A DNA stretch of 64,000 nucleotides, taken from NCBI RefSeq assembly GCF_000702945.1, contig NZ_JNLE01000003.1, forward strand, positions 724,001-788,000, given 5' to 3'. The notes beneath the pieces are model-generated. The model searched no databases and was not told where the DNA came from. It was given only the letters and a program-made list of their open reading frames with translations. A program made the translations under genes and the position numbers. Source of the DNA: Clostridium sp. KNHs205. GTDB taxonomy: Bacteria; Bacillota; Clostridia; Lachnospirales; Lachnospiraceae. Below, piece by piece: positions 8,961-19,363 of this stretch (position 1 is its first letter; each line of letters opens with the position of its first letter).

Positions 8961-9454
8961 TAATTTTTCTTCATTTATATAGCACGAACTTGATCGAATA
9001 TTTTCGGCTAAAAATATACTTGACCTTGTAAAGGCATTATAATGATATTGTTTACCTCTACCTTAAAAAATATTTTTATAATTAATGCCGTTTGTATGTT
9101 ATAGCATAGCTGGCTGGCCTTATAAACTATGCTGCGGCTGTTTGATCATCTCCTGATTCTTACTTGAAATTATTAAGAAAAAACAACTTGCTTCTTTGGA
9201 ATTATGACATTTTGAACTGAGGTTGCTTTGCTTAACGACGGAGTGAATTTTGTAACTCTTAACACTCCTGTAATATATTATAGTAATTGCTGTCATTTGT
9301 CTATTACTTAAGAGTAAAAGTGGAACAAAAATTATCAAAATTTCAGGTGTCTGATGTTAGCACCAGAGTATGCTTGAAAAATACCTGTGCCGGGTTCAGG
9401 TTCCGCTTTGGAGGCAAAGCAGTCAGAATGGTATAAGGATTTATCAAACCTGCT
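8961..9454. other. Gene-free stretch between kup leader and AraC gene
   Basis: AT-rich, with no convincing coding frame, terminator or RNA gene on either strand. It presumably holds the kup promoter, but no good -35/-10 pair was identified. Confidence 0.4.
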
Positions 9455-10339
9455 CTAGCATATTGATTTTACCGAGCATATATATTCAGAGGGAGTCATT
9501 CCTGTTGACTTTTTAAAATGCTTGGAGAAATAATGAACCGAAGAATATCCAAGCTTTTCGGAAAGTTCAGTAAAATTCAATTCCTCCTCCCGCATTATTC
9601 TTTTGGCTTCTTCAATCTTTAATTGCTTATAATATTCAATCACACCGGTACCGGCCCGGTTCTTAAAGGTAATTTTTAGGTTTGTCCTGCTCATATTTGC
9701 AAATCTGCATACATCTTCAAAAGTTATCCTGTCATAAATATTACTCTGCAGATAATTAATAATTCTATTGGTGATATTCTCTTCGGTTCTTTCCTTTGCT
9801 GCCGATGAGAGCCTGATTTCTTTTGTAATACTGGAATCCTTTCTGACCAGGTGGATAAGAAACATCTCAAGGTACAGCTTGATCAGCTGTTCACTACCAA
9901 AGGGTGAGGATTCCTGTCTTTCCAGTTTTTCCAGAGTTGAAATATTAAGAGGAGAAGAAAAGGAATTTTCAGCCTCCTTCATAATTTTCGCTAAGAGCTG
10001 TCTTTCACTGTCACCAATGGATAAGAGTTTATTTTCAAAAAATGACATGGAGGGTGAGGTACAGTAGAAAGATATGACCATCAGATTGGGAGCGGTTCTG
10101 CCATTTGCCCAGAGATTATGAAATTCATTGGGCTTATGAAAGATGACCTCTCCCTGCTTAAGCTTGTAACCTTCCGTATCTGCCATGATCTCAACCTCGC
10201 CTTTATCTACATAGACGAACTCCCAGAAATCATGGGATTCCCCTTCATAAATATAATCCCTGGCAAATTCAAAGTAATGAACTGTTACAATATCTTTTAT
10301 TGTAAATTCCTCCGTAAGAGCTGTTTTCATATAATTCAT
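9455..10339 (-). CDS. AraC-family transcriptional regulator, 294 aa
   Basis: The N-terminal cupin domain (about residues 15-100) includes SHDFWEFVYVDKGEVEI and FHKPNEFHNLWANG. The C-terminal AraC DNA-binding domain (about 195-290) has two helix-turn-helix units, ITFEDVCRFANMSRTNLK and LNFTELSEKLGYSSVHYF, and the end motif TGMTPSEYI. The start at 10339 is preferred because AGGTGA precedes it; a start at 10393 would add 18 residues without a good ribosome binding site. It is divergent from the nucleotidyltransferase/kinase pair beginning at 10603, with about 260 bp between them, so it probably controls that pair. Its ligand is likely a sugar, by family; this is inference. Confidence 0.92.
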   Translation of the reverse strand: MNYMKTALTEEFTIKDIVTVHYFEFARDYIYEGESHDFWEFVYVDKGEVEIMADTEGYKLKQGEVIFHKPNEFHNLWANGRTAPNLMVISFYCTSPSMSFFENKLLSIGDSERQLLAKIMKEAENSFSSPLNISTLEKLERQESSPFGSEQLIKLYLEMFLIHLVRKDSSITKEIRLSSAAKERTEENITNRIINYLQSNIYDRITFEDVCRFANMSRTNLKITFKNRAGTGVIEYYKQLKIEEAKRIMREEELNFTELSEKLGYSSVHYFSKHFKKSTGMTPSEYICSVKSIC

Positions 10340-10602
10340 AATATCACCTGAGTTTAAGATTATTAATTCGTAACCAAAATTCTTATCCTCCATAGATTAC
10401 GATGGCATCAGACCTTTACCTGACTAAAATTACAAAATGATAGGCCTTTTCAACAAAGAATTTACGGTAAGAAAGAAATATAATTTATTGTAACAGACAT
10501 AGAAATTTACTTCAATATAACGATTTATTTAACTAAGTGAGAATAGGAATATCAGCCATCATGAGTTTAGTGTCTGCCTTTGGCGGGGAAAGAGAGGAAG
10601 CA

Positions 10603-11526
10603 ATGAACAAACCAACACTAGTGGTTATGGCAGCCGGTATGGGCAGCAGATATGGGGGCTTAAAGCAGATTGACCCAGTCGGACCAAATGGAGAAATAAT
10701 TATGGAGTACTCCATTTACGATGCCCTGAAAGCAGGCTTTGGCAAAGTCGTATTTATAATCAAAAAGGAAACGGAGCAAATATTCCGGGAAGCAATCGGG
10801 GACAGGGTAAGTAAATTTATTGATACGGCTTATGTTTATCAGGAGCTGACGAAGGTTCCAAAGGGGTATGAGGTTCCGGCAGACAGAAGGAAACCCTGGG
10901 GTACAGGGCATGCGGTATTATGCTGTCAGGAGGTTGTAGATACTCCCTTTGCCGTAATCAATGCAGATGATTATTACGGTCTGTCCTCTTTTCAGGAGCT
11001 TGCTGATTTTCTTAGGAAAGCAAAAGATACGGAAAAGTATTTTCAATATGCCATGGTTGGATATATCCTGGAAAATACACTTACTGAATTTGGTACAGTG
11101 GCACGTGGTGTATGCGCTGTGGATGAAAGCGGTTATCTATTGGATATACAGGAAAGAACAAAGATTAAAAGAGAGGGAGACCGGGCGATGTATTACAGTG
11201 AGGAGGGAGACTTAGTAGAGCTTCCCCGGGAAAGTACGGTTTCCATGAATACCTGGGGATTTACTCCGAGTATCTTTCAAGGGCTTGAAGCCGGATTTAA
11301 GGAGTTTTTGGATAGTAATTCTGACAATATTCTTACTGCAGAGTACTTTTTACCCAATCTGGTCAATGCTATGATGAAGGAAGAGAAAGCCAAAGTAAAG
11401 GTGTTGACTTCAAGAGAACAATGGTATGGAGTAACCTATAAAGAGGATAAACCTGCGGTAAAAGCTGCAATCAGCCATCAGATTCTTACAGGAGTTTATC
11501 CGGAAAGATTATGGGGTAAGGAATAA
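10603..11526 (+). CDS. Sugar-phosphate nucleotidyltransferase (NTP_transferase family), 307 aa
   Basis: Transfers NMP from an NTP onto a sugar 1-phosphate. The N-terminal signature VVMAAGMGSRYGGLKQ (about residues 7-22) is the nucleotide-binding loop, and NADDYYG (about 118-124) supplies the metal-binding aspartates. The ATG at 10603 follows GAGAGGAAG; an in-frame ATG 66 bases upstream lacks a ribosome binding site and family similarity. The stop overlaps the start of the next gene (TAATG), so the two are translationally coupled. The downstream kinase resembles N-acetylhexosamine 1-kinases, and together they would convert a free sugar to a nucleotide sugar. Substrate sugar and nucleotide are not determined. 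Confidence 0.86.
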   Translation: MNKPTLVVMAAGMGSRYGGLKQIDPVGPNGEIIMEYSIYDALKAGFGKVVFIIKKETEQIFREAIGDRVSKFIDTAYVYQELTKVPKGYEVPADRRKPWGTGHAVLCCQEVVDTPFAVINADDYYGLSSFQELADFLRKAKDTEKYFQYAMVGYILENTLTEFGTVARGVCAVDESGYLLDIQERTKIKREGDRAMYYSEEGDLVELPRESTVSMNTWGFTPSIFQGLEAGFKEFLDSNSDNILTAEYFLPNLVNAMMKEEKAKVKVLTSREQWYGVTYKEDKPAVKAAISHQILTGVYPERLWGKE

Positions 11527-12638
11527 TGGAGCCAAAGTATAACTTTCAGGAAATTGTAAAGTCCTTTCAATACCAGGGAAATTTTATAAAAGCAGAACCC
11601 TATGGTTTTGGCCATATTAACAATACCTATGCAGTTTATTTTAAGAATCCCGAGGAAACCATACACAGGTATATATTGCAAAGAATAAATACCGGTATTT
11701 TCAAAGCACCTGAAAACCTGATGGAAAACATAGAAAATGTTACAGAACACATCAAAGGAAAGCTCAGGGACAAAGGTGGTAATCCAGAGCGGGAGACCTT
11801 AACCATAGTTAAGACAAAGGACGGCAATAGCTTCCACAAAAGTGAAAATGGAGACTATTGGAGGAGTTATTTGTTTATTGAAGAGGCACAGACCTATCAG
11901 CTGGTGGAAAACCCAAGCCATTTTTATAACGCTGGAAAGGCATTTGGAAGATTTGGACAGTACCTGGCGGATTATCCGGCTGAGAGCTTGTATGAGACAA
12001 TCCCTGATTTCCATAATACCAGGAAGAGATATGAGGATTTTCTGGAAGCTGTAAGAAGGGATGCGAAAGGCAGGGTCAAAGAAGTACAAAAAGAAATACA
12101 GTTCATTATGGAAAGAGCTGATGATACGGAGGTTCTTGTGTCTCTTTTGGAGGCAGGAGCACTTTCCCTTCGTGTTACGCATAATGATACAAAGTTTAAT
12201 AATGTTATGATCGACGATGCTACAGGGGAAGGTATCTGTGTTATTGATTTGGATACGGTAATGCCTGGGTTGCTGCTTTATGACTTTGGAGATGCAATCC
12301 GTTCCGGTGCAACAACTGCCAGGGAAGACGAGGAAGACTTGTCTGAGGTATGGCTGGATCTCACCTTGTTTGAAAGCTTCACGAAGGGATTTATAGAAAC
12401 TGCCGGAGAAGCAATGACTGAAACGGAACTTGAGTATCTGCCTTTTTCAGCCAGGCTGATGACCCTTGAATGCGGTATGAGGTTCCTTGGGGATTATCTG
12501 AATGGCGATATCTATTTTAAGATCAGCAGGGAGAAGCACAATCTGGACCGTGCCAGGAATCAGTTAAAGCTGACGGCTGATATGGAGAAGAAGTTTGAGC
12601 TAATGAAGGAAATTGTAAACCATTCGAAGGGCAGATAA
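11526..12638 (+). CDS. Aminoglycoside phosphotransferase-fold sugar kinase (NahK-like), 370 aa
   Basis: Probably phosphorylates a hexosamine or related sugar at C1. The fold is the APH/choline kinase type: catalytic motif LRVTHNDTKFNNVMID (about residues 215-230) with the HxDxxxxN pattern, and the metal site CVIDLDTVMPGLLLYDFGD (about 238-256). The family includes N-acetylhexosamine 1-kinase of host-glycan and lacto-N-biose pathways. The start codon overlaps the stop of the nucleotidyltransferase gene, giving a two-gene operon that makes a sugar 1-phosphate and then activates it. A terminator follows. The exact sugar is unknown; an alternative is a different small-molecule kinase of the same fold. 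Confidence 0.82.
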   Translation: MEPKYNFQEIVKSFQYQGNFIKAEPYGFGHINNTYAVYFKNPEETIHRYILQRINTGIFKAPENLMENIENVTEHIKGKLRDKGGNPERETLTIVKTKDGNSFHKSENGDYWRSYLFIEEAQTYQLVENPSHFYNAGKAFGRFGQYLADYPAESLYETIPDFHNTRKRYEDFLEAVRRDAKGRVKEVQKEIQFIMERADDTEVLVSLLEAGALSLRVTHNDTKFNNVMIDDATGEGICVIDLDTVMPGLLLYDFGDAIRSGATTAREDEEDLSEVWLDLTLFESFTKGFIETAGEAMTETELEYLPFSARLMTLECGMRFLGDYLNGDIYFKISREKHNLDRARNQLKLTADMEKKFELMKEIVNHSKGR

Positions 12639-12762
12639 GCGTCTAGTCATTTGGGAAGAATGAACTCTTAAGACAATGGCGGGGAATATTTATAATAAAG
12701 AAAATGTTAGGTAGTTCCTGGTATACACTTTATTGAAAAAGTTCCGTAAGCAATTAAATAGT

Positions 12763-12820
12763 AAAAAAGAAAGAATATAAAAATCAGCAGTAATCTGATT
12801 TTTATATTCTTTCTTTTATT
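12763..12820 (+). terminator. Intrinsic terminator after sugar kinase
   Basis: A 23-bp near-perfect stem starting AAAGAAAGAATATAAAAATC with a seven-base loop. A and T runs flank it, so it may act on both strands. Confidence 0.85.
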
Positions 12821-12944
12821 ATACTATAAAGCGCCTCTGATGTTGGGTATTATAATATTCTATAATCAATAACTGAAATCGGTGTTTTCCAATTTTATGA
12901 ACGTTTGAAATCTTTTTGATTACAGGAAAATTTTAAAATAGCTC

Positions 12945-12973
12945 TTGCATTTAATAATTACAAGTGTTATATT
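12945..12973 (+). promoter_or_regulatory. Promoter of clpB
   Basis: TTGCAT, 17 bp, TATATT, about 40 bp before the clpB start. No CtsR or CIRCE heat-shock operator was seen nearby. Confidence 0.6.
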
Positions 12974-13014
12974 AGTTATAGAACAACCGAAAGTATTTAG
13001 AAGGGGGTAGTTAA

Positions 13015-15612
13015 ATGAATATTAGCAAATTCACTCAGAATTCCATTCAGGTAGTCCAAAGCTGTGAGAAGCTGGCAATGGATTACGGACATCAGGAAAT
13101 TGACCAGGAACATCTGCTGCTTAGTCTGCTGACCATAGAGGACAGCCTTATCATGAAACTCCTTAAGAAAATGGAGATAGTAGGAGAAGTCTTTACTGCA
13201 CAGGTAGAGGGGCTTTTAAATAAAAGGCATAAGGTATCTGGCGGTCAGGTTTATATCAGTAATGATCTAAATAAAGTACTGATTTATGCGGAAGATGAAG
13301 CGAAGCGTATGGGAGATGAATATGTCTCCGTGGAGCATTTGTTTCTGAGTCTGTTTAAACAGCCGAATAAAGCCTTGAAGGAACTCTTTCAGACCTTTGG
13401 CATCTCCAGGGACAGCTTCTTAAAGGCTCTGCAATCTGTTAGAGGCAATCAGCGGGTAACCACTGACAATCCGGAGGCTACTTATGATACGCTGGAGAAA
13501 TACGGCTCTGACCTGGTAGAAAGAGCGAAGGAACAAAAGCTTGATCCTGTAATCGGAAGAGATGCTGAAATTCGTAATGTTATAAGAATTTTATCCAGAA
13601 AGTCCAAGAATAATCCGGTTTTAATCGGAGAACCCGGTGTAGGTAAGACTGCCGTGGTGGAAGGCCTTGCTCAGAGAATTGTAAGAGGAGATGTTCCGGA
13701 GGGACTTAAGAATAAGAAGGTATTTGCACTGGATATGGGTGCACTGGTTGCAGGAGCGAAATACCGTGGTGAATTTGAAGAGAGATTAAAGGCTGTTCTT
13801 GAAGAGGTCAAAAACAGTGAAGGTGAGATCATTCTCTTTATCGATGAACTTCACACCATAGTAGGTGCCGGTAAGACAGAAGGTGCCATGGATGCCGGAA
13901 ACATGTTAAAGCCTATGCTGGCAAGAGGCGAGCTTCACTGTATCGGTGCGACTACACTAAATGAATACCGCATGTATATTGAGAAGGATGCAGCACTTGA
14001 AAGACGTTTTCAGCCGGTTATGGTGGAAGAACCAACCGTTGAGGATACTATCTCTATTCTAAGAGGCTTAAAGGACCGTTATGAGGTCTTTCACGGAGTA
14101 AAGATAACAGACAGTGCCCTGGTGTCTGCCGCAGTCTTATCGAACAGATATATCTCTGACCGTTTTCTACCGGATAAAGCCATTGACCTGGTGGATGAAG
14201 CCTGTGCCCTCATTAAGACGGAACTTGATTCCCTGCCTACGGAGCTTGACGATATCAGCAGGCATATCATGCAGCTTGAGATAGAAGAAGCAGCCCTTAA
14301 GAAAGAAACAGACCGTTTAAGTCTGGAGCGCCTTGAGAGCCTGCAAAGAGAGCTGGCAGAAGAAAAAGAACAGTTCGCAGCGGGGAAGGCAGTATGGGAC
14401 AATGAAAAATCCTCCGTGGAAAAAGTGCAGAAGTTAAGGGAAGAGCTGGAGAGTCTGAATAATGAGATAGAGATAGCTGAAAGAAACTATGACCTGAATA
14501 AAGCCGCAGAATTAAAATACGGTAAGCTTCCCCAAATAACCAGGTTACTGCAGGAAGAAGAAGAGAAGGTTAAAAAGGAGGGTCACACGCTTGTCCATGA
14601 GAGCGTAAGTGAAGAAGAAATCTCAAAGATCGTATCCCGATGGACCGGTATTCCTGTTTCCAAGCTGACGGAAAGCGAGAGGGCGAAGACCCTTCATCTG
14701 GATGCAGAACTGCATAAACGTGTAATGGGACAGAACGAGGGAGTAAGACTGGTTGCAGATGCTATCCTAAGGTCCAAAGCCGGTATCAAAGACCCTTCTA
14801 AACCCATAGGTTCCTTCTTATTCCTGGGTCCTACCGGTGTTGGTAAGACAGAGCTAGCCAAAGCACTGGCAGAAGCTCTCTTTGACAATGAGCAGAATAT
14901 GGTTCGCATCGATATGAGTGAATATATGGAGAAATATTCGGTATCCAGGTTGATCGGAGCACCTCCCGGTTATGTAGGTTACGAAGAAGGAGGACAGTTG
15001 ACGGAAGCAGTCAGGAGAAAACCTTATTCCGTAGTACTGTTCGATGAGATTGAAAAGGCTCATCCCGATGTGTTTAATGTACTGCTCCAGGTATTGGATG
15101 ACGGACGTATTACAGATTCACAGGGAAGAACCGTAGATTTTAAGAATACCATTCTTATAATGACCTCCAATATAGGCTCTTCCTATCTTTTGGAAGGTAT
15201 CGGAGAAACGGGAAATATTATGGAGGGCTGCAAAGAACTTGTAATGAATGATTTGAGGAACCATTTCCGGCCGGAATTCTTAAACCGTCTGGATGAAATT
15301 ATCCTGTTTAAACCATTATCACCAAAGGATATCAGAGGAATCATAGAACTGTTGATTGGTGAGCTTAACAAACGGCTGTCCGACCGACAAATAACCATAG
15401 AGCTGACGGAAGCTGCCAAGGATTTTGTAGTAGAAGAAGCATATGACCCTGTCTATGGTGCAAGGCCACTAAAACGGTATCTGCAAAAGAATGTGGAGAC
15501 CTTAAGTGCCAGATTAATCTTAAGTGATGAAGTGGATGCGGAAGATACAATAGTAATTGATGTAAGCGATAACAGGCTTACAGGCAGTGTCAGAAAAGCA
15601 GTGTCTGTCTAA
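13015..15612 (+). CDS. clpB: ATP-dependent disaggregase ClpB, 865 aa
   Basis: Hexameric AAA+ chaperone that pulls polypeptides out of aggregates together with DnaK. Order: Clp N-terminal repeats (residues 1-145), first AAA+ module with Walker A GEPGVGKT (205-212) and [13 protein letters not shown], a coiled-coil middle domain (about 400-525), second AAA+ module with Walker A GPTGVGKT (605-612) and [12 protein letters not shown], and the C-terminal D2-small domain. The presence of the middle coiled coil separates ClpB from ClpC and ClpA. Length fits the family (about 860). GGGGG lies before the ATG. It is monocistronic between its own promoter and terminator. Heat control is expected for the family, but no CtsR box or CIRCE is visible. 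Confidence 0.97.
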   Translation: MNISKFTQNSIQVVQSCEKLAMDYGHQEIDQEHLLLSLLTIEDSLIMKLLKKMEIVGEVFTAQVEGLLNKRHKVSGGQVYISNDLNKVLIYAEDEAKRMGDEYVSVEHLFLSLFKQPNKALKELFQTFGISRDSFLKALQSVRGNQRVTTDNPEATYDTLEKYGSDLVERAKEQKLDPVIGRDAEIRNVIRILSRKSKNNPVLIGEPGVGKTAVVEGLAQRIVRGDVPEGLKNKKVFALDMGALVAGAKYRGEFEERLKAVLEEVKNSEGEIILFIDELHTIVGAGKTEGAMDAGNMLKPMLARGELHCIGATTLNEYRMYIEKDAALERRFQPVMVEEPTVEDTISILRGLKDRYEVFHGVKITDSALVSAAVLSNRYISDRFLPDKAIDLVDEACALIKTELDSLPTELDDISRHIMQLEIEEAALKKETDRLSLERLESLQRELAEEKEQFAAGKAVWDNEKSSVEKVQKLREELESLNNEIEIAERNYDLNKAAELKYGKLPQITRLLQEEEEKVKKEGHTLVHESVSEEEISKIVSRWTGIPVSKLTESERAKTLHLDAELHKRVMGQNEGVRLVADAILRSKAGIKDPSKPIGSFLFLGPTGVGKTELAKALAEALFDNEQNMVRIDMSEYMEKYSVSRLIGAPPGYVGYEEGGQLTEAVRRKPYSVVLFDEIEKAHPDVFNVLLQVLDDGRITDSQGRTVDFKNTILIMTSNIGSSYLLEGIGETGNIMEGCKELVMNDLRNHFRPEFLNRLDEIILFKPLSPKDIRGIIELLIGELNKRLSDRQITIELTEAAKDFVVEEAYDPVYGARPLKRYLQKNVETLSARLILSDEVDAEDTIVIDVSDNRLTGSVRKAVSV

Positions 15613-15799
15613 TTATAGTTTGAGTCCTGCCCCCTGTGAAGCTAACAGCGCTTAGTTAATCAATTGCAAAGTCTATGTAATTAAAATCAGAAGGCAGTAC
15701 TATATATAAGCAGTATTATATATTATTGGTAGTATTATCATTTGTAGAAGAAGTGAAGAAGTAGAAAAAGTATAGTATTTGAAAACTGTACAATTTGAG

Positions 15800-15851
15800 G
15801 GATAGGCTATATCAGCGGGAGAAAGACTCGCTGATAAACCTATCCTTTTTT
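15800..15851 (+). terminator. Intrinsic terminator after clpB
   Basis: GGATAGG and TATCAGCG pair with CGCTGATA and CCTATCC; a run of six T follows. Confidence 0.88.
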
Positions 15852-15932
15852 GATGTCATTGAGATATGCGTCCTGTTATAAAAGCCCTGCCGGCCTGGAG
15901 GCGCAGGACACCCTGAAGGAGGATAATCAGCT

Positions 15933-15995
15933 ATGGTAACAGCACATTATGTTAGTATCTGGGCAAGTCAGACTCTTTGTTGCATTTCAGCATAA
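15933..15995 (+). CDS. Possible 20-residue leader peptide or gene remnant
   Basis: AAGGAGGATAATCAGCT precedes an ATG that opens a 20-codon frame beginning MVTAHYVSIW. The ribosome binding site is good, but the frame is short, matches nothing I recognise and could be chance. A GTCCTG/CAGGAC hairpin lies just upstream. Gene-free sequence follows until the DHH gene. Confidence 0.18.
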   Translation: MVTAHYVSIWASQTLCCISA

Positions 15996-16114
15996 GGCAA
16001 TAAACCTCAGAGTAGTGTATAAAATGTGTAAATAATGGTTTTTCGTGCATTTTACCATGTAATAGTATATAATACCCATAAATGGCATATCAGCAGCATA
16101 TGTTATAGAAGGCT

Positions 16115-17113
16115 TTGGTGACTGGGGGTATGAAAGTGACAAAGTTAGATAACCTGATATCGTTAATAAAAAATAAACATGTTTATATACAAACACATAA
16201 TTATCCGGATCAGGATGCTTTGGCTTCCGCCTTTGGTCTGGCAGCACTCTTAAAGAACAGGGGAATTAACGCAACCATCTGTTACAGCGGACAGATTGAT
16301 AAGTATAATACCCTTAAGATGGTGGAGCTGATCCCCATTCCTGTCAGGAGAGGAGAAGAACTAATCATAACAGCAATGGATGAGATTCTTTTGGTGGATT
16401 CCCAGGAGGGAAATATTAATGTAAAGAAGTTCCCCGGGAAAATCATAGCCTGTATAGATCACCACCCTCTGCAGGAGACAGACAGCTATCGTTTCTTTGA
16501 TATTCGCAGTACCATGGGTTCCTGTGCTTCCATTATCGGTGAATATTTTATGGAAAATGACATAGAGCCGGAAGAGCCGGTAGCAACGGCCCTTACCTAT
16601 GGAATTAAAATGGATACAGGAAATCTGACCAGAAGAGTATCGGAGCGGGATGTAGAAGTATTCAGCTTTCTCTTTAGAAGGGCAGATGAAGAGAAATTGC
16701 GGGAGTTAGACAAAAGTTCCCTAACAAAAGATGATCTCAATGCCTATAAAGAAGCAATAACCAATTTAAAGATCTATGGCAGGTTAGGAATCGTAAAGAT
16801 TGGAAATGATTACTCCGAAGCTATCCTTGCCAGTATTTCAGACTTTCTCCTTAGTCTCTCGGAACTGGATGTGACTTTAGTATATGCTTACCGGGTAGGG
16901 GGCCTGAAATTTTCCATCCGCAGTGCGACTCCTTTGATTGATGCCGGAAAAGCAATTAAATGGGCACTGAAAGGACTTGGTGACGGAGGCGGTCATGCCG
17001 TAATGGCAGCAGGCTTTATTCCGGGACTTGATACGGAAACTTCTATCTATAATATGTCCTCTCTGGTAGAACAGCGCCTGATTCAATATGTTGCGAAAAA
17101 AATAATTGACTAA
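16115..17113 (+). CDS. DHH-family phosphoesterase (NrnA/RecJ-like), 332 aa or slightly shorter
   Basis: Probably hydrolyses short oligoribonucleotides, pAp or a cyclic dinucleotide product in the cytoplasm. The N-terminal DHH domain has HNYPDQDALASA (about residues 27-38) and ACIDHHPLQ (about 113-121), which supply metal ligands; the C-terminal DHHA1 domain carries the GDGGGHAVMAAGFI motif. The length suits NrnA-type proteins. The start is uncertain: AGAAGG at 16107-16112 best serves a TTG at 16115 or a GTG at 16118, while the ATG at 16130 has only GGGGG directly before it. Which substrate it prefers cannot be told from sequence. Confidence 0.87.
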   Translation: MVTGGMKVTKLDNLISLIKNKHVYIQTHNYPDQDALASAFGLAALLKNRGINATICYSGQIDKYNTLKMVELIPIPVRRGEELIITAMDEILLVDSQEGNINVKKFPGKIIACIDHHPLQETDSYRFFDIRSTMGSCASIIGEYFMENDIEPEEPVATALTYGIKMDTGNLTRRVSERDVEVFSFLFRRADEEKLRELDKSSLTKDDLNAYKEAITNLKIYGRLGIVKIGNDYSEAILASISDFLLSLSELDVTLVYAYRVGGLKFSIRSATPLIDAGKAIKWALKGLGDGGGHAVMAAGFIPGLDTETSIYNMSSLVEQRLIQYVAKKIID

Positions 17114-17208
17114 TGTATTTAATCGTGATATAATACCAACGGTACATTTATCTGGATTAAGCATCTGGAGCAAAGGAATAATTACGGAATACAGCTAATA
17201 TAAGATAT

Positions 17209-17244
17209 AGAGCTCTCTGTCCTAATCGACCAAGAGCTTTTTTT
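17209..17244 (+). terminator. Terminator after DHH phosphoesterase
   Basis: AGCTCT and AGAGCT form a short stem followed by seven T. Confidence 0.65.
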
Positions 17245-17632
17245 ATGGGTTAAAGCTCCTTTTATAGATGAATATCTTTTTACAGATGCTTATATATAAG
17301 TTACAATTATTTTATCCAAATTTCACATAAAAGCTTTGAGATGCAGAATGAAACTTCTAACAATAATAAAGGAATGAAGTTTTATAAAAATTAAAAGACC
17401 GGCAAAACTTTAAGTGTTAAAGTATTGCCACGGAAAATGGAGAAATATAACTTATACAGCGGTTCTAATAACTTAATGGAAGTCTGTGTGCAGTAAAGAT
17501 TAGCAGTAAATTATGTAAGGCTGCACATTAAGACTGATAAGAGCGGGATACTAATTATAAGCAGATTGATGAAATTATACAGCCGCAGCAGGATAAACAC
17601 TGAAAGAATTCAAGAATAGAAAGGGTATATTT
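17245..17632. other. Long gene-free leader before DEAD-box helicase
   Basis: About 390 bp with no credible coding frame. Long 5' untranslated regions are common before cold-induced RNA helicase genes; no specific structure could be assigned here. Confidence 0.4.
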
Positions 17633-19225
17633 ATGAACACAGTTAGATTTGAAGAGTTAGGGCTCAGCGAGCCGATATTAAAAGCTATCGTAGATATGGG
17701 CTTTGAAGAAGCCTCTCCCATACAGGCCAATGCAATACCGGTTATACTGGAGGGAAAAGACATTGTAGGACAGGCACAGACAGGTACTGGTAAAACAGCA
17801 GCCTTTGGTATACCTCTGTTAGAGGCAATAGATATGAAGAATAAACATTTACAGGCAGTGGTATTAAGCCCCACAAGAGAGCTTGCCATTCAGATAGCCG
17901 AAGAAATAAGAAATCTCGGTAAATACATGCATGGAATCAAAGTACTTCCTATATACGGCGGACAGGAAATTTCCAAGCAGATTCGTTCCTTAAAGGCTGG
18001 AACACAGATCGTAATCGGTACTCCTGGCCGTGTAATGGATCACATGAGAAGAAAGACCGTTAAGTTCGATGAAGTAAAATTAATTGTATTAGATGAAGCA
18101 GATGAAATGCTTAACATGGGATTCCGTGAGGATATCGAGACCATCCTAAAGGATGTTCCCGAAGAGAGACAGACAGTACTCTTCTCCGCTACCATGCCAA
18201 AGCCTATTATGGACATTGCAAGAACTTATCAGAAGGATGCCCAGATTATCAAGGTGGTTAAGAAGGAACTTACAGTTCCCAAGATTGAGCAGTATTATTA
18301 TGATGTAAAACCTAAGAACAAAGACGAAGTATTATGCAGACTTCTTGATATGTATGATCCTAAGTTATCCCTGGTTTTCTGTAACACAAAGCGACAGGTG
18401 GATGAACTGGTATCCGTTCTTCAGGGAAGAGGATATTTTGCAGAAGGTCTTCACGGAGATTTGAAGCAGCAGCAGCGTGACAGGGTTATGCACAGCTTCC
18501 GTAACGGCAAAACTGAAATTCTGGTAGCTACAGATGTTGCAGCCAGAGGTATAGACGTTGACGATGTAGAAGCGGTATTTAACTTTGATGTGCCCCAGGA
18601 CGATGAATATTATGTTCACCGAATCGGAAGAACCGGAAGAGCCGGAAGAACCGGAAGGGCCTTTACCTTAGTAGTAGGTAAAGAAGTATACAAATTAAAA
18701 GATATCCAGAGATATTGCAAGACTAAGATATTAGCACAGCCCATACCGTCCATTAATGACGTAACAGCAGTAAAAGCTGAAAAGATCCTGGATCGTATTC
18801 AGAACATTCTCGCTGATGAGGACTTGACAAAAATGGTGGAAATCATTGAAGAAAGAGTTAATACGGCGGATTGTACTGCTCTTGATATTGCAGCAGCTTT
18901 CCTTAAGCTGTCCATGGGCGATGAGAACGAGCAGATTGAAGAAAAAGCAGCTTTTGAAGATTACGGTGATACCGGAGCAGAAGCCGGAATGGTAAGGCTC
19001 TTTATCAACATCGGAAAGAAGCAGAACACAAGACCGGGAGATATCCTGGGTGCTATTGCCGGTGAAACCGGAATGCCTGGTAAATTAATCGGCTCCATCG
19101 ATATGTATGATAAATATACCTTCGTGGAAGTACCAAGAGAATATGCTTCTGATGTAATCCAGGTAATGAAGGATGCAAAGATTAAAGGCAAGAGCATTAA
19201 TATCGAACCTGCCAATAGAAAGTAA
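17633..19225 (+). CDS. DEAD-box RNA helicase with DbpA-type RNA-binding domain, 530 aa
   Basis: ATP-dependent RNA unwinding, with likely roles in ribosome assembly, RNA decay and cold growth. All core motifs are in order: Q motif and AQTGTGKTAAF, PTRELAIQ, GGQE, TPGRVMDHM, DEADEMLNMGF, SATMP, then HGDLKQQQRD, ATDVAARGIDV and HRIGRTGRAGRTGRA. The last 75 residues are a DbpA-type RNA-binding domain (MVRLFINIGKK to NIEPANRK), as in CshA/DeaD proteins. The ATG follows AAAGGG. It sits alone after a long leader and is followed by a terminator. A more exact orthology than CshA/DeaD-like is not claimed. Confidence 0.96.
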   Translation: MNTVRFEELGLSEPILKAIVDMGFEEASPIQANAIPVILEGKDIVGQAQTGTGKTAAFGIPLLEAIDMKNKHLQAVVLSPTRELAIQIAEEIRNLGKYMHGIKVLPIYGGQEISKQIRSLKAGTQIVIGTPGRVMDHMRRKTVKFDEVKLIVLDEADEMLNMGFREDIETILKDVPEERQTVLFSATMPKPIMDIARTYQKDAQIIKVVKKELTVPKIEQYYYDVKPKNKDEVLCRLLDMYDPKLSLVFCNTKRQVDELVSVLQGRGYFAEGLHGDLKQQQRDRVMHSFRNGKTEILVATDVAARGIDVDDVEAVFNFDVPQDDEYYVHRIGRTGRAGRTGRAFTLVVGKEVYKLKDIQRYCKTKILAQPIPSINDVTAVKAEKILDRIQNILADEDLTKMVEIIEERVNTADCTALDIAAAFLKLSMGDENEQIEEKAAFEDYGDTGAEAGMVRLFINIGKKQNTRPGDILGAIAGETGMPGKLIGSIDMYDKYTFVEVPREYASDVIQVMKDAKIKGKSINIEPANRK

Positions 19226-19239
19226 TATGTAATATGTAC

Positions 19240-19270
19240 AGGCTGTTCCTTTTTGGAACAGCCTTATTGT
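19240..19270 (+). terminator. Intrinsic terminator after helicase gene
   Basis: AGGCTGTTCC pairs with GGAACAGCCT; a five-T loop and a T-rich tail follow. Confidence 0.85.
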
Positions 19271-19363
19271 TGTATTTTCTCATATTTGGTTGAATTATGA
19301 AGTATATAATTGTAAACTGAGATATTTTATAATATAATGAAAAAAATACAAAGATGGGTATTT

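Noticed and set aside
9120..9338. 72-residue minus-strand frame
   Set aside because: No ribosome binding site, low-complexity residues and no resemblance to a protein family.
12880..13014. CtsR or CIRCE operator before clpB
   Set aside because: No GGTCAAA heptad pair and no TTAGCACTC inverted repeat in the upstream region.
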